A stretch of DNA of 64,000 nucleotides from Epilithonimonas sp. JDS (GCF_021261315.1 NZ_JAJSAX010000003.1:124001-188000), one strand, 5' to 3'. Shown: positions 42,656 through 52,488, counted from the stretch's first letter. Made by a program: numbers and translations. The notes: generated by a model not told the origin, from the letters alone.

Positions 42656-43486
42656 TTATTCAAAAATAATTGTCTTATTCCCATCGATAAAAACCTTGTC
42701 TTCAAAGACCAATTTCAAAGCATTAGCCAGAACATTCTTCTCAACATCTCTTCCTAACTTCGCCAAATCCTTTGCTGTTTTGGAATGCGTCACTTTGATT
42801 ATATCCTGATAAATAATTGGACCTTCATCCAAATCGTTCGTCACAAAATGAGCAGTTGCTCCGATGATCTTCACGCCTCTTTCAAAAGCCTGTTTGTACG
42901 GATTGGCGCCAATAAAAGCTGGCAAAAATGAATGGTGGATATTTATAATTTTCCCTTTGAAATTCGCCACAAAATCTGAAGACAGAATTCTCATAAACTT
43001 GGACAAAACCAAATAATCAAACTCGTAATTCTTCAGTGTTTCTTTAATCAGATTTTCGTGCTCGTCTCTTGTGATATTCTCAGTCGAAATATAATGAAAC
43101 GGAATCTGAAATTTCTCTGTCAATTCTCTTAGATTTTCATAATTCCCAACGACTGCAAGAATATTAAAATTAAGGTCTTTAAACTGATTTCTGATCAATA
43201 AGTCCGACAAACAATGATGTTCCTTGGTCACAAAAACAACGACATCTTTTAGTTTGTTGCTACTCAATTCTATTTCGCAATTTCCGATTTGATCTTTGAG
43301 TTGGGCAATCACTTTATTAGGGTCGGCAATTCCTGCAACTTCGGTTCTCATAAAGAACAATGACTTTTCGCTGTCCACGAATTCATCATTTTTGATGATG
43401 TTGAGACCGTTTTCGAGAAGGACCTCTGAGATTCTGTAAACCAAGCCTTTTTCGTCGGTGCAGGTAATTTTGAAAGTGAAATTCAT
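42656..43486 (-). CDS. purU: Formyltetrahydrofolate deformylase PurU
   Basis: This 276-residue enzyme hydrolyses 10-formyltetrahydrofolate to tetrahydrofolate and formate, balancing one-carbon units. It has an N-terminal ACT regulatory domain (about residues 1-80; FKITCTDEKGLVYRISEVL) and a formyltransferase-like domain with KIINIHHSFLPAFIGANPY and the catalytic Asp in VTNDLDEGPIIYQ. The length is normal. It is monocistronic with a -7 element 14 bases before its start. Confidence 0.95.
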   Translation of the reverse strand: MNFTFKITCTDEKGLVYRISEVLLENGLNIIKNDEFVDSEKSLFFMRTEVAGIADPNKVIAQLKDQIGNCEIELSSNKLKDVVVFVTKEHHCLSDLLIRNQFKDLNFNILAVVGNYENLRELTEKFQIPFHYISTENITRDEHENLIKETLKNYEFDYLVLSKFMRILSSDFVANFKGKIINIHHSFLPAFIGANPYKQAFERGVKIIGATAHFVTNDLDEGPIIYQDIIKVTHSKTAKDLAKLGRDVEKNVLANALKLVFEDKVFIDGNKTIIFE

Positions 43487-43500
43487 CGTTTAGTTTTCAT

Positions 43501-43508
43501 CAAATTTA
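43501..43508 (-). promoter_or_regulatory. -7 element (TAAATTTG) of purU
   Basis: TAAATTTG fits TAnnTTTG and lies 14 bases before the ATG at 43486. Confidence 0.5.
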
Positions 43509-43562
43509 GAAATAAAAAGTTTTTTATAATAGAGTTTCTGATTAATTAATCATTAAAATAAA

Positions 43563-43677
43563 ACCACATAGGCACATAGAAAAAAGAGCTATTTTATCTC
43601 TTAAAAGCAAGGTCAAATAGTTTTACTGTAATCTATTCTGAAATTAATCCCACAAAAAAACTATGTGTCTATGTGGT
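43563..43677. repeat. Intergenic repeat with CCACATAGRCACATAG arms
   Basis: Arms of 17 bp (ACCACATAGGCACATAG and CTATGTGTCTATGTGGT) are inverted with one mismatch and enclose 81 bases. I know such CCACATAG-type words from other flavobacterial intergenic regions. The segment fills most of the gap between purU and the GHL10 gene; there is no ORF in it. Confidence 0.7.
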
Positions 43678-43695
43678 AAAAATTTCTGTAATATT

Positions 43696-45273
43696 TTACT
43701 TCACTTTCTCTGCTTTATAATCGCTTTCGTTTCCTAATCTGTCAATGGCTTTGATGGCAACGGTGTTAAGATTCTTTCCATTATAAAACTTTATGATCTC
43801 CATATTTTGAATATCAGCATTCAGGATCTGAGTTCGCCATTCGTTGCCATATTTTGTGAACAGAACCCATTGGAAAACCTTTTCACCATTGGATGAATTC
43901 CAAGTTGCGGAGATGTTGCCTCCGTTATTTTTCAAGTTTAATTTTGGTTGTGAAAGTTCCTTGTTAGTCTTCAACCACGGACTTCTCGGGATCAGAACTT
44001 TGTCTTGGTAAACTCTTGTCTTCAAAGTATTCTGCATACTGTAACTTTTGGTCAAACCTGCAATGCTCCAATGGATTTCGCCAGTGTCATCTTTCAAAAT
44101 CTGTCTGCTAAATTCGATTTGATTGACGATCTCCGAAGGTTTATCAGAAACTTTAATTTCTACGGTGTTGAGACCAGGCCAAAGATGTCTATTAAAATTA
44201 TTCTCAGTTTTCCACCATTCCAATAATCTCGGGAAACTCTGTCCTGTGGAATTGACGGGCCAATACAACTGCGGTGCGAAATAATCCACCCAACCTTTGT
44301 TGAGCCATAGTTTTGCATCAGCATAAAGTTCATCGTATTGAGAAGAACCTTTGATTCCCGTTGGATAATCCGGTTTCCAGATGCCAAACGGACTGATCCC
44401 AAATTTCACATAATTCTTTTCGTTTTTGATCTCTTTATAAATCCGCTCCACGAAGCGATTCACATTATCTCTTCTCCAATCTGCTCTCGTAAGATTTCCG
44501 CCAGCGTTTCTGTACGCATTCCAGGTTTTAGAATCGGGAAAATCCGCACCACCGTTGTAAGTCGCGTAAGGATAAAAATAATCATCGAAGTGAACAGCGT
44601 CGATGTCGTACTTTTTCACCAATTCATTGACAACTTTAGAGACGTGATCTTGGATTACCAGACTTGCAGGATCGAACCAATACATTCCATTTCTTAATCT
44701 GTAAGTGACGTCCGAAAATTTATTGGCCAAAGACTGCGAGGTTACTTTTCCACCGTTGGAATGATGCGCTCTGTAAGGATTTAGCCAGACGTGCAATTCT
44801 ATTCCGCGTTTGTGTGCTTCTTCCACCCAAAATTCCAAAGGGTCATAATAAGGATAAGGTTCTCTGCCAATTTCGCCAGTGAGAAAATACGACCAAGGCT
44901 CGTTAGAACTTTTGTACAAAGCATCTCCAGACGGACGCACTTGCAAGATCACCGCATTGAAATTATTGTTTTGAAGCATATTCAACATTTCAATCGCTTC
45001 CGATCTCTGTTGTTCTGATGTAAGATTCGTTCTGGACGGCCAGTTGATATTCGCAACTGAGGCGATCCAAGCCCCACGAAATTCTCTGTTGATCGCCGGC
45101 AGATCCACACGATAATTATCTTCAACTTTTATGTTGGTCGGAACTGATTTGATAACGGGTTTTGAAGGTGGCGTTTTGATCTTGCTAACTTGCTTTTTCT
45201 GAGGAGAACAATTGTAAATTAGAACAGAAATTAAGATCAACCAAAAAAATTGGAACTGGCGTTTATGATTCAT
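43696..45273 (-). CDS. GHL10-family (DUF187-type) glycoside hydrolase-like lipoprotein
   Basis: This 525-residue protein starts with a lipoprotein signal (lipobox VLIYNC, Cys at about residue 22). The GHL10 domain follows: EFRGAWIASVANINWPS, FNAVILQVRPSGDALY, GIELHVWLNPYRAH, DAVHFDDYFYP and VDYFAPQLYWP; these are conserved barrel strands with acidic residues. A C-terminal Ig/fibronectin-like part begins near residue 440. Family members such as YngK are surface or periplasmic glycosidases of unclear substrate, probably a cell-wall or matrix glycan. Confidence 0.9.
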   Translation of the reverse strand: MNHKRQFQFFWLILISVLIYNCSPQKKQVSKIKTPPSKPVIKSVPTNIKVEDNYRVDLPAINREFRGAWIASVANINWPSRTNLTSEQQRSEAIEMLNMLQNNNFNAVILQVRPSGDALYKSSNEPWSYFLTGEIGREPYPYYDPLEFWVEEAHKRGIELHVWLNPYRAHHSNGGKVTSQSLANKFSDVTYRLRNGMYWFDPASLVIQDHVSKVVNELVKKYDIDAVHFDDYFYPYATYNGGADFPDSKTWNAYRNAGGNLTRADWRRDNVNRFVERIYKEIKNEKNYVKFGISPFGIWKPDYPTGIKGSSQYDELYADAKLWLNKGWVDYFAPQLYWPVNSTGQSFPRLLEWWKTENNFNRHLWPGLNTVEIKVSDKPSEIVNQIEFSRQILKDDTGEIHWSIAGLTKSYSMQNTLKTRVYQDKVLIPRSPWLKTNKELSQPKLNLKNNGGNISATWNSSNGEKVFQWVLFTKYGNEWRTQILNADIQNMEIIKFYNGKNLNTVAIKAIDRLGNESDYKAEKVK

Positions 45274-45320
45274 AAAATGAAATCTAAATATGATTTTGAA
45301 TTTTGAAGATCGAATATAAT

Positions 45321-45347
45321 AAAAAAGTCCCCATTTCTGAGGACTTT
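45321..45347 (-). terminator. Rho-independent terminator of typA
   Basis: On the minus strand AAAGTCC pairs with GGACTTT and is followed by a run of T. It lies 20 bases after the typA stop. Confidence 0.85.
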
Positions 45348-45367
45348 AAATATTAATTAAGATTAGA

Positions 45368-47173
45368 TTAAGACTTAGCGCCTCTTTCCACTCTTTTTCT
45401 TTCTTCTTCAGAAAGAATCTTCTTTCTCATACGGATGAAGTTAGGAGTCACCTCGATCGCTTCATCAGCTTGGATATATTCCATACATTCTTCAAGAGAG
45501 AACAAGATCTTTGGTGCAACACCTGTATCTTTATCTTTTCCAGAAGCTCTCATATTGTTCAACTGTTTAGCTTCAACGATGTTTACAACCAAGTCACCTG
45601 GCTTGTTTTGCTCACCGATCACCATACCAGCGTAGATCTCCTCGCCCGGATCAACATAGAACTTACCTCTATCTTGTAGTTTCGCAATAGAATATTCAGT
45701 TGCTGGACCTTGAGTTTTGCTGATCAATACACCATTACTTCTTCCAGGAATTGCCCCTTTGAAAGGTTTGTATTCTGTGAAACGGTGCGCCATAATAGCT
45801 TCACCAGCAGTAGCTGTCAACATCTGAGAACGCAATCCGATCAAACCTCTGGAAGGAATCTCGAATTCCATATGCTGCATCTCACCTTTAGTTTCCATAA
45901 TGTGAAGATCTCCTTTTCTCTGAGTTGCCAAGTCGATAACTCTAGAAGCAAATTCTTCTGGAACATCAACAACCAAAGATTCGTAAGGCTCACATTTTTC
46001 TCCGTCGATCTCTCTCAAGATAACCTGTGGCTGACCAATTGTCATTTCGTAACCTTCTCTTCTCATCGTTTCAATCAAAACTGACAAGTGAAGAATACCT
46101 CTACCAAAAACTAGGAAAGTGTTTGCATCATCAGTCTGTTGTACTCTCAATGCCAAGTTTTTCTCTAATTCTTTGGTCAATCTTTCTTTCAGGTGATTGG
46201 AAGTTACATATTTACCATCTTTTCCGAAGAACGGTGAATTGTTGATAGAGAACGTCATATTCAACGTTGGCTCATCAATAGAAGTTCTTGGCAATGGTTC
46301 TGGATTTTCTAGATCTACGAAAGAATCTCCAATTTGGAAAGCATCGAAACCTACAACAGCACAGATATCTCCAGCTTTCACTTCCGCTACTTTTTTCTTT
46401 CCAAGACCTTCGAAAATATAAAGTTCTTTTACTTTTCCTTTCAATATTTTTCCGTCAGCTTGCGCCAATCCGATCCATTGAGCTTCTTTGATCTCACCTC
46501 TGATCACTTTTCCGATCGCGATTCTTCCTAAGAAAGAAGAATAGTCAAGGGAAACGATCTGCATCTGAAGGTTACCTTCTTCTACTTTCGGTTCTGGAAC
46601 GTATTCTAAGATCCCGTCCAATAGTGGGAAAATGTTGTCAGTTTGTTCTAATGAAGTGTTGAACCAACCTTGTTTAGATGAACCGTAGAACGTTGGGAAA
46701 TCCAATTGCTCCTCAGTTGCATCCAAGTTGAAGAAAAGGTCAAAAACTTGATCGTGAACTTCGTCCGGACGACAGTTTGGCTTATCTACTTTATTGATAA
46801 CCACTAGAGGTCTCAATCCAAGTTCCAAAGCTTTCTGAAGTACGAATCTTGTCTGTGGCATTGGTCCTTCGAAGGCATCTACCAACAAAACAACACCATC
46901 AGCCATTTTCAATACTCTTTCTACCTCACCACCAAAATCGGCGTGACCAGGTGTATCGATAACGTTGATTTTAACGTCTTTATAAGTTACAGAGATGTTT
47001 TTTGACAAAATCGTAATCCCTCTTTCTCTCTCAAGATCGTTGTTATCCATAATCAAATCACCACTCTCCTGATTTTCACGGAAGATGTTTGTGGCGTGGA
47101 TAATTTTGTCAACCAAAGTTGTTTTTCCGTGGTCAACGTGTGCGATAATCGCTATATTTCTAATATTTTGCAT
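45368..47173 (-). CDS. typA: Ribosome-dependent GTPase TypA/BipA
   Basis: This 601-residue translational GTPase acts on the ribosome in stress and cold growth and in 50S assembly. It shows the G motifs [10 protein letters not shown] (residues 10-19), [30 protein letters not shown] and the EF-G-like domains II, III, V; the C-terminal part ([19 protein letters not shown]) is the typical BipA domain. The length is usual for the family. It has its own -7 element and terminator. Confidence 0.97.
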   Translation of the reverse strand: MQNIRNIAIIAHVDHGKTTLVDKIIHATNIFRENQESGDLIMDNNDLERERGITILSKNISVTYKDVKINVIDTPGHADFGGEVERVLKMADGVVLLVDAFEGPMPQTRFVLQKALELGLRPLVVINKVDKPNCRPDEVHDQVFDLFFNLDATEEQLDFPTFYGSSKQGWFNTSLEQTDNIFPLLDGILEYVPEPKVEEGNLQMQIVSLDYSSFLGRIAIGKVIRGEIKEAQWIGLAQADGKILKGKVKELYIFEGLGKKKVAEVKAGDICAVVGFDAFQIGDSFVDLENPEPLPRTSIDEPTLNMTFSINNSPFFGKDGKYVTSNHLKERLTKELEKNLALRVQQTDDANTFLVFGRGILHLSVLIETMRREGYEMTIGQPQVILREIDGEKCEPYESLVVDVPEEFASRVIDLATQRKGDLHIMETKGEMQHMEFEIPSRGLIGLRSQMLTATAGEAIMAHRFTEYKPFKGAIPGRSNGVLISKTQGPATEYSIAKLQDRGKFYVDPGEEIYAGMVIGEQNKPGDLVVNIVEAKQLNNMRASGKDKDTGVAPKILFSLEECMEYIQADEAIEVTPNFIRMRKKILSEEERKRVERGAKS

Positions 47174-47191
47174 ATCTATTTTTTACGCGTG

Positions 47192-47199
47192 CAAATGTA
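47192..47199 (-). promoter_or_regulatory. -7 element (TACATTTG) of typA
   Basis: TACATTTG fits TAnnTTTG and lies 18 bases before the ATG at 47173. Confidence 0.5.
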
Positions 47200-47298
47200 G
47201 TGAATTTTTATGGTAAGATGAACGCTCATTTAATTATTTTTAAAAATAAGCTACATTAATTAACATCTATTTAAAATTTTGTTAATCAATACATTAAA

Positions 47299-48462
47299 TC
47301 AAACGCTTCTCAGGATCTCCTTTCCGTTGATGCTCTGCGTGAATATCAGATAACGGTTTCCGCCATCTTTCAGCTTGTATTTTTTCTTGATTTCGTCGGG
47401 TTTCAAGGGATAATTCTTGGAAATGATATTGAACTGGTCATTCTTTTTTAAATCCTTTCCATCAATCTTTTCAACTTCCAAAATCCTTCCGGGAAAGTTT
47501 TCTATTTTATGTTCCGAAGTGTAGAAATGCGTATTTGAGTGCAGTTTCTTCAATCCAAATTTTTCTGAAATAACATTGAATGCGCCCGCTTTCAGCATTG
47601 AATTGTTTGGAATATAAATGAATTTCAGGGTTTCTGAGAATTCTGACGTTGCAGTTTTTTCTTCATTAATATAAAAAGAAAATTCTGGTTCATCAGATTC
47701 CAAGTTGATACAGCTTATAGTTGTTGGTTGTTGTTTGACAGTTGATGGTTTATTTTCGATAATTAAAACCAATTCCTTTACCTCATTTCTAAAGGCGATG
47801 ATTTTGATTTCATTGATGTTTTGAAGTTCCGAAACCAAATATGAAATATCGATCAATGGTGAAAGTTTCACAATGATCCTGTTTGAAATTGAGTTAAGAT
47901 GTTCTTCAATTTCTAAAAGATTTGGCGAAAGATCTTCAAGCAGGAATTTCTTTTTGTTATTCTGATCCCTTCGCGCAGGATCCAAATAAACGATATCAAA
48001 CTTCTCTTTATTAATTTCTAAAAATTCTTCAAGATTTTGATTGATAAAATTTGCTTTCCGGTGTAAAGTTTTCCAGTTGTGCTCAACGATTTTGATCAAT
48101 TGTGGATTTTGCTCCACCAAAGTTACTTCTTCGAAATTTTGAGATAGAAAAAAAGCGTCAATTCCGAAACCTGAGGTCAAGTCGAGGAATGATTTTCCTT
48201 TTAGATCTTTGGCTTTATATTCTGCTGTGGATTGCGATGAAGCTTGTTCCAGATTGAGATTTGGCGGAAAAATAATGTTCTCATTCAATAAGAATGGAAA
48301 CTTTCTCTGCGCGACTTTTTTGCCCTTGATCTGTTGAACGATCTCCTGCATCGTCACATTTGGAAACGGTGATTTTTTTAATAATAATTTATTGATGTCA
48401 CTGTCAATATTTTGGTTGATGAAGGTCTGAACTTCCGTAGCAAGCAAGTTTGTAAAATCCAT
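47299..48462 (-). CDS. Class I SAM-dependent methyltransferase with THUMP-like C-terminal domain
   Basis: This 387-residue protein shows a methyltransferase core in the middle (FLDLTSGFGIDAFFLSQ, VTLVEQNPQLIKI, then the catalytic-type motif IVYLDPARRD) and a C-terminal domain of THUMP-like type (KLHSNTHFYTSEHKI, then PLKPDEIKKKYKLKDGG). The N-terminal helical region ends near PFLLNENIIFP. It is likely an RNA methyltransferase of unknown target in Bacteroidota. Its ATG directly follows the TAA of the frameshifted DUF1801 gene, so the two were one operon. Confidence 0.87.
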   Translation of the reverse strand: MDFTNLLATEVQTFINQNIDSDINKLLLKKSPFPNVTMQEIVQQIKGKKVAQRKFPFLLNENIIFPPNLNLEQASSQSTAEYKAKDLKGKSFLDLTSGFGIDAFFLSQNFEEVTLVEQNPQLIKIVEHNWKTLHRKANFINQNLEEFLEINKEKFDIVYLDPARRDQNNKKKFLLEDLSPNLLEIEEHLNSISNRIIVKLSPLIDISYLVSELQNINEIKIIAFRNEVKELVLIIENKPSTVKQQPTTISCINLESDEPEFSFYINEEKTATSEFSETLKFIYIPNNSMLKAGAFNVISEKFGLKKLHSNTHFYTSEHKIENFPGRILEVEKIDGKDLKKNDQFNIISKNYPLKPDEIKKKYKLKDGGNRYLIFTQSINGKEILRSV

Positions 48463-48878
48463 TTAGCTGTAGATCTTTTGAATGGTTTTGATGGAAGTGG
48501 TAATGATCTTTTTCAAAACATCGATGTTAATATCTTCCAGTTTCTTGATGTAGATGCAGGCTTTTGCAGTTTTGACTTTTCCCAATTGTGAGAATAGATT
48601 TTCCTTGTCATCAATTTCCTGATAAACATAAAGCGAGATCTGAGCAACCCGATTTGAAAGTCCGGCCAAAGGTGCGTCGCCCTCGTGACCGCTTTCATAT
48701 TTGTAATGATAACTTCCAAATCCAAAATGGCCTCGCCCCACATTTTAGGTGGAAATCCTGATGTTGCCTCGAAAATTTTCACCAATTCTCTAACATCATT
48801 TTGGCGTTTTTCATCGGTGATATTATTGATGTAATCATCTACGGAAAGGTTGTTTTCGGTGGTTTTGTTTTTTGCCAT
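48463..48878 (-). pseudogene. DUF1801 protein gene with a one-base frameshift
   Basis: Two overlapping frames together make one DUF1801 protein. The first (from 48878) gives MAKNKTTENNLSVDDYINN to GFPPKMWGEAI; the second continues from about 48730 with FGFGSYHYKYESGHEGDAP, then LAGLSNRVAQISLYVY and the end at 48463. In the family these parts are joined as MWG-x-x-I-x-GFGSYHYKY. One base is missing in the run of four T (48724-48727, minus strand) where five would restore the frame. Either the gene is newly broken, or the run was misread. DUF1801 proteins are small, with a YdhG/YjdI-like fold; the function is unknown. Confidence 0.8.
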
Positions 48879-48951
48879 CTTGAGAAGTTTTTAATTTTTA
48901 AAGATAGAAAAATTTATATTTTAACAAATCGTCTTTTTATATCGAAATTCG

Positions 48952-49055
48952 CAGCCCGACTTGAACGGAAATCCTTTTTTGCGTGGTATTCGAGTTCAAT
49001 TAAACTGAAATCGTCTGCAAAAAAGATTGGGAGTGGAAGGCGGATAAAGCTGCCC
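48952..49055. repeat. Dispersed imperfect inverted repeat, copy B
   Basis: Left arm GCCCGACTTGAACGGAAATC plus CTTTTTTGC and right arm GCAAAAAAGATTG plus a GGAAGGCGGATAAAGCTGCCC tail form an imperfect palindrome of about 104 bases. It shares the arm words with copy A at 12826-12932. It fills the gap 48879-49092, and no ORF is seen. Confidence 0.78.
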
Positions 49056-49092
49056 AAAACTTAAGGTTCGACGAAGTTAAATCGTACAAATT

Positions 49093-50490
49093 TTAAACCG
49101 ATTTCATATTATCGCCATCACGGAAATTGAGTCTTCGGAAAACGAAACCGGAAAGAATCGTGAGAGATCCGACAATCAAAAAGGTGTATCGAAACGCGTT
49201 GTGAACTTCGTTCTTAATGAAAGTCGTATCGCCTTCGAACAATTTCAAAACTATCAAACCAAACGCGATCCCGAATCCAACTGCAAACTGCTGATTGACC
49301 GAAACCAAAGAATTTCCACTGCTATTTTGATATGGTCGCAAATCGGCAATCGAAATCGTGTTCATCGATGTAAACTGGATGGAGTTGAAAAAACCTAGAA
49401 CCAACAAGATCGGAATGTACCAATAAATCGAACTTTGAACCGTGGGAATTGCCAAACAGCAAATCAAAACGCCAATTACAAACGTGTTGGTCATTAAAGT
49501 TTTGCGGTAACCAAATTTATCCAAAATCCCGATCACGTAAGATTTTCCAAACATCGCCGTAAGTGCCATCGGTGCAACTATCCAACCTGAAGTTAGCGCC
49601 GATTGTCCGTATGCGATCTGGATCATCAACGGAACCAAAAGCGGAATTGAACTGATTCCCAGCCTTGTCGCAAGATTTCCTAAAATCCCAACACGGAACG
49701 TCCGAACCTGAAAAAGATTCAATGGAAAAATCGGATTATTGTCTGTTTTGGCGTGTTTGTAATAAAAGTAAAGCATCAAAAATCCCAAGACCAAAACCAA
49801 AAGAACTGGCGTGATATTTTGCGCATTTCCCAATAATTCTAATGAAACAGAAAGTAACAATGAAGCCATTGCGAAAATGAGAAACCCTTTCAAATCGAAG
49901 TCGATGACAGGCGATTTGTAATTGGGCATATATTTCAAACTCAGAATTATTCCTATCAATCCGATTGGAATATTAATTAAAAAAATCCAGTGCCAACTCA
50001 AATAATCCACCATATATCCGCCAACCAAAGGTCCCATCACTGGTCCGATCAAGGCTGGAATGATAGCGAAATTCATCGCTTTTAAAAGTTCATTTTTGTT
50101 GAAAGCCCTGATCAAAGCTAATTTCCCGACGGGCGTCATCAAACTTCCGCCAATTCCTTGGACAATTCTTGAAATCACCAATTGGGTCAAATCCTGCGAT
50201 AAAGAACAAAATAAAGATCCGACAGAAAATACAGCGAGAGAAAGAATGAAAATCCTTTTTGTCCCGAACTTATCCGCCAAAAAACCGCTGACCGGCATAA
50301 ACAAAGCCAAAGTCAACACATAACTAATGATCGCATTCTGCATATCCAAAGGCGATTCCTGCAGATCTCTGGCGATTGATGGTAAAGAGGTGTTCAGAAT
50401 CGTGGAATCCAGCATTTGCATAAAAATGGCTGTTCCCAAAATAAAAGGAAGATATTTTTTGACCTGTTCGGTAGTCTGTATTTCGCTCAT
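49093..50490 (-). CDS. MFS multidrug transporter, DHA2 (EmrB/QacA) type
   Basis: This 465-residue inner-membrane protein has about 14 hydrophobic segments. It shows the motif LDSTILNTSLPSIARDL at the first helix, the GFLADKFGTKRIFIL loop (motif A) and RIVQGIGGSLMTPVGKLAL, all typical for proton-driven drug exporters of the 14-helix branch. It is downstream of the agmatine genes on the same strand but separated by a terminator, so it is likely its own unit. The substrate is unknown. Confidence 0.92.
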   Translation of the reverse strand: MSEIQTTEQVKKYLPFILGTAIFMQMLDSTILNTSLPSIARDLQESPLDMQNAIISYVLTLALFMPVSGFLADKFGTKRIFILSLAVFSVGSLFCSLSQDLTQLVISRIVQGIGGSLMTPVGKLALIRAFNKNELLKAMNFAIIPALIGPVMGPLVGGYMVDYLSWHWIFLINIPIGLIGIILSLKYMPNYKSPVIDFDLKGFLIFAMASLLLSVSLELLGNAQNITPVLLVLVLGFLMLYFYYKHAKTDNNPIFPLNLFQVRTFRVGILGNLATRLGISSIPLLVPLMIQIAYGQSALTSGWIVAPMALTAMFGKSYVIGILDKFGYRKTLMTNTFVIGVLICCLAIPTVQSSIYWYIPILLVLGFFNSIQFTSMNTISIADLRPYQNSSGNSLVSVNQQFAVGFGIAFGLIVLKLFEGDTTFIKNEVHNAFRYTFLIVGSLTILSGFVFRRLNFRDGDNMKSV

Positions 50491-50496
50491 TATTTA

Positions 50497-50534
50497 AATT
50501 GAAAAATTAAAAGATCCGCCTGTTTCGCGGATCT
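50497..50534 (-). terminator. Rho-independent terminator of the aguB-aguA operon
   Basis: On the minus strand AGATCCGC pairs with GCGGATCT around a short loop and is followed by T-rich sequence (TTTTAATTTTT). It lies 5 bases after the aguA stop and closes the agmatine operon before the MFS gene. Confidence 0.88.
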
Positions 50535-50539
50535 GTATT

Positions 50540-51598
50540 TTAAACCAAAGGTTCTTGTTGACTGAGGCAGTGGAAACTTCCCAAGCCCCAAATAATATCC
50601 GTGGAATCAATGCCCACCACTTCCCTTTCTGGGAAACATTTTTGGATGATGTCCAAAGCAACTTGATCTTTATTGCAATTGTAAGTTGGAACGATCACAG
50701 ATTTGTTGGCGATGTAGAAATTAGCGTAAGACGCTGGCAATCTTTGTCCATCACAATAAACCGGATCTGGCATTGGAAGTTCGATGATATTTAGAGGTCT
50801 TCCGTCCAACAATTTCATTTCTTTTAATTGACGAAGGTTGGTTTGAAGGATCTCGTAATTGTCATCTTCTTTATCGTCTTCAACAACAGTTAGAACGGTG
50901 TCTTCATTTACAAATCTGATCGTGTCATCCACGTGTCCGTCCGTATCGTCACCAATAATGCCGTCATCTACCCAAAGGACTTGTTTTTGTCCGTAATATT
51001 TTTTCAAATAATCTTCTACTTCTTCCTGAGAAAGATGTGGATTTCTATTTTCATTGAGCAGACAAGATTTGGAAGTTAAAACCGTTCCAGCACCATTGAA
51101 TTCAACCGAACCACCTTCCATAATAATGCCTGGATAAAGAACTGGCAATCCTTTTTGTTCAGCAATTTTCGTTGGAATGACATCATCCAATTCAAATGGT
51201 GGATATTTTCCGCCCCACGCGTTGAAACCCCAATCAATAATTATCTTTTGAGGCTCTTCTCCGTTTTTATTAACCAAGAAAGCAGGACCGTGATCTCTGC
51301 ACCAGGCGTCATTCGTTTCGTGGAAATAAAATTCGACTTTCGAAATATCTGCGCCAGCTTTGGAAATATGTTCCATTGCGAAAGCCTGCATTTCCTGATC
51401 TTTCACATTGATGCAAACGAATTCGCCTTTCGTGAGTTCAGCAATGAATTTGGCGTAAGCTGGGTAAATCAAATCAATTCTTTCTGGCCAAGATTCTTCT
51501 TTATGAGGCCAGGAAAGCCAGGTTGCCTCGTGCTCTTCCCATTCTGCGGGAAAAACATATCCATTTTCTAATGGATTGAAATCTTTATCTATTGTCAT
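50540..51598 (-). CDS. aguA: Agmatine deiminase
   Basis: This 352-residue enzyme of the guanidino-group-modifying superfamily turns agmatine into N-carbamoylputrescine and ammonia. It shows WLSWPHKEESWP, the DAWCRDHGPAF region, the EGGSVEFNG loop, the DTDGHVDD active-site His/Asp and the nucleophile Cys344 in GSFHCLSQQ. The ATG overlaps the stop of aguB by one base (TAATG), so the two are coupled. Together they convert agmatine to putrescine. Confidence 0.95.
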   Translation of the reverse strand: MTIDKDFNPLENGYVFPAEWEEHEATWLSWPHKEESWPERIDLIYPAYAKFIAELTKGEFVCINVKDQEMQAFAMEHISKAGADISKVEFYFHETNDAWCRDHGPAFLVNKNGEEPQKIIIDWGFNAWGGKYPPFELDDVIPTKIAEQKGLPVLYPGIIMEGGSVEFNGAGTVLTSKSCLLNENRNPHLSQEEVEDYLKKYYGQKQVLWVDDGIIGDDTDGHVDDTIRFVNEDTVLTVVEDDKEDDNYEILQTNLRQLKEMKLLDGRPLNIIELPMPDPVYCDGQRLPASYANFYIANKSVIVPTYNCNKDQVALDIIQKCFPEREVVGIDSTDIIWGLGSFHCLSQQEPLV

Positions 51599-52473
51599 TA
51601 ATCCTCGTCAATAAAACGTTTTGTAATCGGCGAATAGGTCTCAATCCTTCTGTCTCTCAAGAATGGCCAGTGCTTTCTCATATAATCTGTTTGTGCCAGG
51701 TCAACTTCCGTCACTTCCACTTCTTCTTTGTCGTGAGAAGCGAGATATAATAATTTTCCTTGAGCGTTTGTCACAAAACTTCCGCCCCAGAATTTCATAG
51801 CGCCATCTTGCTCATAGCCTACTCTATTCACAGAAACTACAGGAAGTCCGTTTGCTACCGAGTGAGAACGTTGGATGGTTTGCCAAGCGTTGTATTGGTC
51901 TTTGTTTGTTTCTTCGTCCTGAGTGGTGTCCCAGCCAATCGCTGTCGGGTAGAACATAATGTCGGCACCCATCAAAGCTGTGATTCTTGATGCTTCCGGA
52001 TACCATTGGTCCCAACAGATCAGGACACCAACTTTTCCAAATTTCGTCGGGAAAATCTTATAGCCCAGATCGCCTGGCGTGAAATAGAATTTCTCGTAAA
52101 AAGCTGGATCGTCCGGAATATGCATTTTTCGGTATTTGCCGAGATAAGTTCCGTCTGCATCAATCACCGCGGTTGTATTGTGATAAAGTCCCTGAGCTCT
52201 TTTTTCGAATAATGACGCGATGATAACAACGCCCAAATCTTTTGCAACAGGAGACAAAGCGTCTGTTGAAGGTCCCGGTATCGCTTCTGCCAAGTCGAAG
52301 TTGTCATAATCTTCGACATCGCAGAAATATAAGGATGTGAAAAGCTCTTGCAAACAAACGATCTGTGCGCCTTTTGCAGCGGCCTCTCTTATTTTTTCAA
52401 TGGCTTTGTCCAGGTTTTGCTGCTTGTCTGCAACGCAAGACATCTGAACAGTTCCGATTTTAACTTTTGACAT
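51598..52473 (-). CDS. aguB: N-carbamoylputrescine amidase
   Basis: This 291-residue nitrilase-superfamily enzyme hydrolyses N-carbamoylputrescine to putrescine, CO2 and ammonia. The catalytic triad is Glu43 (LQELF), Lys116 (KYRKMHIPD) and Cys153 (LICWDQWYPE), and the EKFYFTPGDLGY loop is typical of the carbamoylputrescine branch. It is first in the operon with aguA, from a well-formed promoter. It has no signal peptide, so it is cytosolic. Confidence 0.94.
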   Translation of the reverse strand: MSKVKIGTVQMSCVADKQQNLDKAIEKIREAAAKGAQIVCLQELFTSLYFCDVEDYDNFDLAEAIPGPSTDALSPVAKDLGVVIIASLFEKRAQGLYHNTTAVIDADGTYLGKYRKMHIPDDPAFYEKFYFTPGDLGYKIFPTKFGKVGVLICWDQWYPEASRITALMGADIMFYPTAIGWDTTQDEETNKDQYNAWQTIQRSHSVANGLPVVSVNRVGYEQDGAMKFWGGSFVTNAQGKLLYLASHDKEEVEVTEVDLAQTDYMRKHWPFLRDRRIETYSPITKRFIDED

Positions 52474-52488
52474 TTCTAAAAATTTTTA

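Noticed and set aside
43487..43695. tRNA or small RNA gene in the gap
   Set aside because: The pairing seen is a simple long inverted repeat with no cloverleaf and no conserved T-loop sequence.
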